DNA of 64,000 nucleotides from Asterias amurensis. Its lineage: Eukaryota > Echinodermata > Asteroidea > Forcipulatida > Asteriidae. The notes under the pieces were generated by a model, which saw only the letters and a list, made by a program, of their open reading frames with translations, was not told where the DNA came from and searched no databases. The stretch is from NCBI RefSeq assembly GCF_032118995.1, contig NC_092648.1, positions 387,001-451,000 on the forward strand. Reading direction: 5' to 3'. The position numbers and the translations under genes were made by a program. Within the stretch, counting starts at the first letter, position 1. Every line of letters starts with the position of its first letter. Positions 43,001 to 49,000 of the stretch are shown here, in pieces.

Positions 43001-46000
43001 AACTCGCCGCTTGCAGGTAAGCGGATAACTGTGATAGTAAGCGGGGAGTTCAGCGCTTAGCAGAGCCATGACTCTGGGCTCTGTTCCTGCTTGCTGTGTT
43101 GTCATTTAATTAGCCTGTGAGAAAGACTCTGCTTTAGAGTCAAAATTACCCTTTTTTAGGATGGCAGCTGGAGAGGACAAAAAAACATGTACTTGAGAAT
43201 ATTTTGAAGAGAAACTGAACTTCAAACAATTTGGTTGAGATATTCAGATGGATGCCTCCATACAACATTTGTCTTTATGTGTATTAGCAAAATTTACTAA
43301 GTAGGATTTGTATCCTTTGCCAGAATGCGCATTATACATACGGTTATTATTATTATTTATTGTTGTTATTGTTATTAGAATTGCTACATGTAGGTGTTTT
43401 ACAAAAGGTTACCACAAGTTAAATGAGCAGTTAACCACTTAAAGGGGCAAGTTTCCTTTAGGTTTGGTGTGTTGAACCCTAAACAGCATTAAGCAGTTAA
43501 CATGGTTCGGAAGCTATTTTAAAGGCTGTCTATTGATTCTCGTGTACCTCCCTTAAATTGGTTTGTTTTTTGATTGCACAAAAAGCCTGTATGTTTCACT
43601 GGTGCATCTCCAGAAGCAAATTATTATTTTGTTTTCAATTACTACTCACTAGTGGCAAAACACACTCTATAAACACACTCTAGTTGTTTCGAAGGCACTA
43701 AATACGCTTGGTATTGTCAAAGACCAGTCTTCTCACTTGGTGTTTCCCAAAATATGCATAAAATAACAAACCTGTGAAAATTTTGACTCATTTGGTCTTT
43801 GAAGTTGCAAGAAAATGATGAAAGAAAAAACACCCTTGCTGTACAAAATAGTGTGCTTTCAGGTTTTATTTTGAGTAGTTACCAAATGTGAACAGTGTCT
43901 TTAACGCATGCTAAAAACCATTCTTAAAAAAAGGATTAGGAGCAATTCCAAACAGCCAAATTTCAAGAGATTTTAAGGCAACATGCCTGAATAATCTTAA
44001 TAAAAGTTAGTTGCCCAAAACATTGAGCAATATTTCACATGAGCTACAGTGTTCATACTGGACGCTGACAGATTAACTTGCGTCTGTGGTCACAAGGAAT
44101 ATCGTTCCAGCCTGTAGCCCATCCCTCGGCGCAATCTTCGTTGCCGCCGTCATTATCTGGCTGACCAACCTCCCATCTCTTGTCCTGCTTGTCAATAGTA
44201 CCTTCACCCAAACACACCCAGGTATCTGAACAAAGTCAATCAGAAAAAAGGTCCCATTACATCTTTGTATAAACAAATATTTTACCTTGACTTCAGAGTC
44301 AAAACTGCCAATATAGGCAAGCAATTGCCCGGATCCTTCTTTTCTCTTACATCAAGGCTATAATTGTAATCATTACCTTGCGTCCCTTGACCTCGGACAT
44401 ACAATGAAGTTGAAGTAGCATCATAATAGAAACAAAAAAGTTTTATTTCAATGTAAATTCTAACAAATTATTTGCTGTGAGGCTAGCAGTGAGTGTTTTA
44501 TTTTGTATTTATCAAATCTTAAAAAGAAAAATTTGTTTAAATGTAAAATATAGTGTTGGTTCACGTGTTTGTTTCATTTTTGAGACACACAAGACTTCCA
44601 GAGTCTTTTTATATAGTTGCCTGTAGCTGTAGCAGGTTTCCACATTACATCTTCTTATTGTCCCGGTTTGGAACATAGATTCAACCGGTATGCCCACCGC
44701 TACACTTTGGAACTTACTGCCTTCAATTTTCCGCCAACTTTGTCACGGTTTAAGAAAATTGTTGACAAATAGTTCCTCTTACTTTAAATTGTCCTCATTT
44801 TCCTTGTAGCATTCGTAGCATTTTGAACTTGTGCTGGAAATTTGTTATAAAATCAAAAAAAATATCAAGACTATGTTCCTAGAATTTTGTACAAACCTTC
44901 AACGTCAATGACGTTGCAACCAATCAAGAAATTGTTGCAGCTGCACATATTGTGAAGGTGTTGTAACTCTTCATCAAATTGAGGGACAACCATCACCGCC
45001 CCCATCTCAACACAAATCTGCTTGCTCTCTTCCCATGTAACGTCGGCATCATGCATCTTGTAGCATTTTTCTTGCCACTGGCTCCAAGTAGGAGGGCATC
45101 GCGGTGTCCCTCCAATACTGGGGGCCTTTTTCCAGCACCGTCCGTTTACAGCAGCGTAGTCAGCCATCATAAATATACCAACAACACCCAGCAGTTTGCT
45201 CACCAACATTTTGCAGACCATCTCTTGATAAATTGAATTGCTGCCTGGTATTATAACCAAGAAGGTGCAACCTTGACAGATTTTAACCTTGCCAAGATCC
45301 TCTAATTGGCAATAAAACACGGCTCGTTGGGTCACAAACAAAAATGCGCAACAGCGATAATTAAATCATTACCAAGTAATAGCAGTTAACATCATATATA
45401 GGGCTAGCATTTTTAGGGGGAAAAAATTGACTTTTATAATTTTGAGTTGTGCATAAAAGGCTGTGGCGTAGTAAGGAATTTAGATGAGACGAAAATTGAA
45501 GGAAAAAAAATCCAAAGGACTTTACTTGCAAAATGTTTCTAAAAGACTTGAAGATTATTTCAGTGACACTAGAATATTTGACAAGGAGTTAAGTGCACAC
45601 TTGGAGCATGTATGCAGCCAAAACATTTCTTCTTTGTTTCTAATAACATTTACAAGTAATGTGAGTATGAGAATTCCAGACATTATCTGAGAAAATATCA
45701 ACACCTACATCACAAACGGAATCAGTCTTGTCAAGAGATATTGTCATCAAATTGTAATCAAAATTAACAAACCATTTACATCTCAAAGTTGTAATGATTT
45801 TGAGTTGAACAACGAATAATTTACAATTGTGGTAGTTGAATCTGCAGCCTCCAGATTATTATGCCAGAATTTGAGCAACTGAACTATGTTGGGCAGTCGG
45901 GTTAGCCTTTGTTTCTGTGGTGCCTTGCATTTGGATTGGGTTTTTCACTCCCTTTCTGGCTGCGTGGGTTTTCCCTATGTGTTGAAATTTCTTCGTTGTC

Positions 46001-49000
46001 TCCTCTAGAATAAATTGGTGTGATGTTCACTAGTTGCTTTGCTGACTAATTCATTCAGATTCAGATTCGGTGGCTAGAGGCAGTTTGAATCCTATATTTT
46101 TAACAGCGGGTGCCGCAACGATTTGCTTTTAGCTGCAAACTTGAATAACAATTTGCTTGTTCCAAGTTTATATTTTTAGCATCAGGTCCTACCTCTGTAG
46201 GTGCCCCTATCAACCCAATGGACTATATCTACAGGGCATTAGGATGTCAGATACGTATCATGAAAGAAGCATTTATTGTTGTTACTTAGCTGCAAACTTG
46301 AATAACAATGTTCTTGTTCCAATCTTGTATTTTTAGCATCAGGTCCTACCTCTGTAGGTTCCCCTATCAACCCAATGGACTATATCTACAGGGCATTAGG
46401 ATGTCAGATACGTATCATGAAGGAAGATGAGCTGGAAACACAACTCTTACTCAAGCATATCCACAACTCAAGTAAGTTATAGGTTTATTTCAGTTTCATT
46501 GGGCTTCAAATCCATGTTGTGTTTAATGTTTTGCGTGTATTCCTAAAGAATGAAAGAACAAGTGGAGACACGCACATATGTCCATCAAGGTTGTTTTTCA
46601 ATTATGGGGTCATAGGCCTCTCTTAATATTCATTCATGATGTCATGATTCTTACAAAAAAGGAGGCTATAGGCGCACGCCCGACATCACTTGCAGTGGCT
46701 GCGCCCATAGCATCGTTTTGGGTTAGAATTGTAACGTACCTCATGCATAAATATTATTAGAGGGGTGTTATTGCTGAAGGGCAAGCTTCTGATAGGCATG
46801 ACTGCATGTTTTCAAACTGTTCATGTTATGGGGCCATGCAAAAAGTGGAATGGCCTTTTCACCTTTGTTCTTTCTTTGTGACATTTTATACTATTTTTCA
46901 TTAGCTGTGTCTCAGATCAATTTGTGACTTATTTTGGGGAAAGCATACCCTGTGTGGGTCCCGGGAGTCACTTGGTCTAGTCCCGCAAAACCATTTTCAT
47001 GAATGTTCACAGACATCAAACCTCATCTCTGATTGAAAGATACATAAAGACAATCAATCATCAAGCAAGTAGGATTGAAAACTTAACATGGTACAACCAT
47101 TACTATTTAGAGGTTTGCGATAAACACCATGTGTAAATCTCTTTTGAGTCGTGTTGGTTCTTAACCACTGGTTCTTTTCAGAACAAAAAAAAACTCAAAA
47201 GAGTTTTTTACATGGTGTTACCACAAACCTCTCTGAATTATCAAGTCAAAAATTCTTGTTTTTAATTTCTATGATTATTTTCCTCTTTTCTTAAGGTGAG
47301 GGACAAGCGCCCAATATTGAAGCCATCTTCCGTTTATCAAGAGATGGTGAAGATGAGAGACTTAACTCATGTGGAGTTGATAATCACAAACTACTATGGC
47401 ATGGCAGTAAATGCTCCAATGTTATCAGCATCTTGAAGAAGGGACTTCTCATTACTCCTCCTGAAGCACAAATGACTGGCAGTCTATATGGAAGGGTAGG
47501 TTAATATCGGTGTAGCTTGTGGTGTTTCGTGGCCAATTTGAAAAAAAGGAATGTTCAATTCTCATTGAATGGAACATTCCATATTTCAGCTTATGAAAAC
47601 ATTTCTCATCATTGCACTCATAAATGTGTCATGGGCAAATGGTAAATAATAACAAGTAATCAGAATAAAACGCCCTTGACCCCCCCCCCCACCCCCCATG
47701 GTCCTGAGGCGCTTTACAGTGGTTAAAACTGAAGCAAATTAAGAAAAATACTATTTATGAAAACTGGACTCAAGCTCTGATGTTTCCCTTAACAGAGTGT
47801 CATGGCACTGGAATCCTTGAGCAAGATACTCGACCATAATTGCGTGTCAGGGCCGAGTGGTTAAACACCAAACTCAAGCTGTGTTGTTTCTTAGTGTGGG
47901 TTCAAGTCCAGGTTATGACACTTGTGTCCTTGAGCAAGATGCTTTACCATTATTACTTTGTCCTTCAGATGTAGGCGTAGGCTCCGTGTACTAGGATTAG
48001 TTGCACCCATTACAGAAAGAGTATTGACCTCATTGTTCCTCAGGTGTTCGATATTAATGGAGTGAAAATCTATAACTTTGCCATTGTTTTATTTGTCTTT
48101 GACAGGGAATCTACACATCCGATACTTTCATTAAGAGTCTTGCATATTGTCACGAGTACTTTGCCAAATCAGACAGGAAGTTTATGTTCTTGTGTGAGGT
48201 AAGAATCTGGCTCTTGATTTCTCTCACTATTGTGAAAACCACCGAATTGGAAGGAATTGTTTGTTGTTAATATTTTATATATTTGGTTTGCGTTAACACC
48301 ATGTGTGTACTTGCTGTGTAGATTTTTGTTTGAGAACTTGTCTTGCTATAAATCTTCTTCCACATTTTCAGAATCCAGGAGACTTCTCAGTTCTAAACAA
48401 AATATCCTGCTTGTTAACTTAACCTTGGCGGAACATAAACAACTGGCAGGGACTACCACTTTTGCTTTAGTGGATCCAGGGGACTTTTTGTTATGAACTT
48501 GTACTATGGAGTAATTCTTAAGCTAGTCAAAATTTTGATGGGGTGTTTGTTTCTTTAAAACTCCAACTTGAGAGTGATTTAATACCGATGTTATCAGCAC
48601 GTGAAACACATGTTCCATGGCCATGGAAAATTAGAATGGAATTATTCAGGGTAAATTACTTGATCCTATTTTTGATGTAAATGAAATCTTGTTGAATTAT
48701 GCAGGTTGCTTTGGGGAAAATGGCCGTCAATCCATCGGAACCAGACAAGGTTGTTGATCAAGGTTTCCACAGCACACTAGGCAAAGGATATAACAGATAC
48801 AAAACAACTCAAGACTTACATCTTCCTACAGGTGAGTTTCTATTGTGGCTTGTCGTGGCCCAGCGGAGCTAGTTCACCGGACCCAAACTCTGGTGTTGTC
48901 AGCAGCAGAGTGTGGGTTCGATACCTGGTCGTGACACTTGAGCAAGGCACTTAACCATAAATGCTTCATAAAAAGTTGGGAAGGTAGTGCAATCTGCTCT

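Noticed and set aside
44073..44324. Single-frame ORF on the minus strand as its own gene
   Set aside because: The lectin reading uses another frame over 44053-44225 and gives QPD and WND motifs; this ORF is its shadow.
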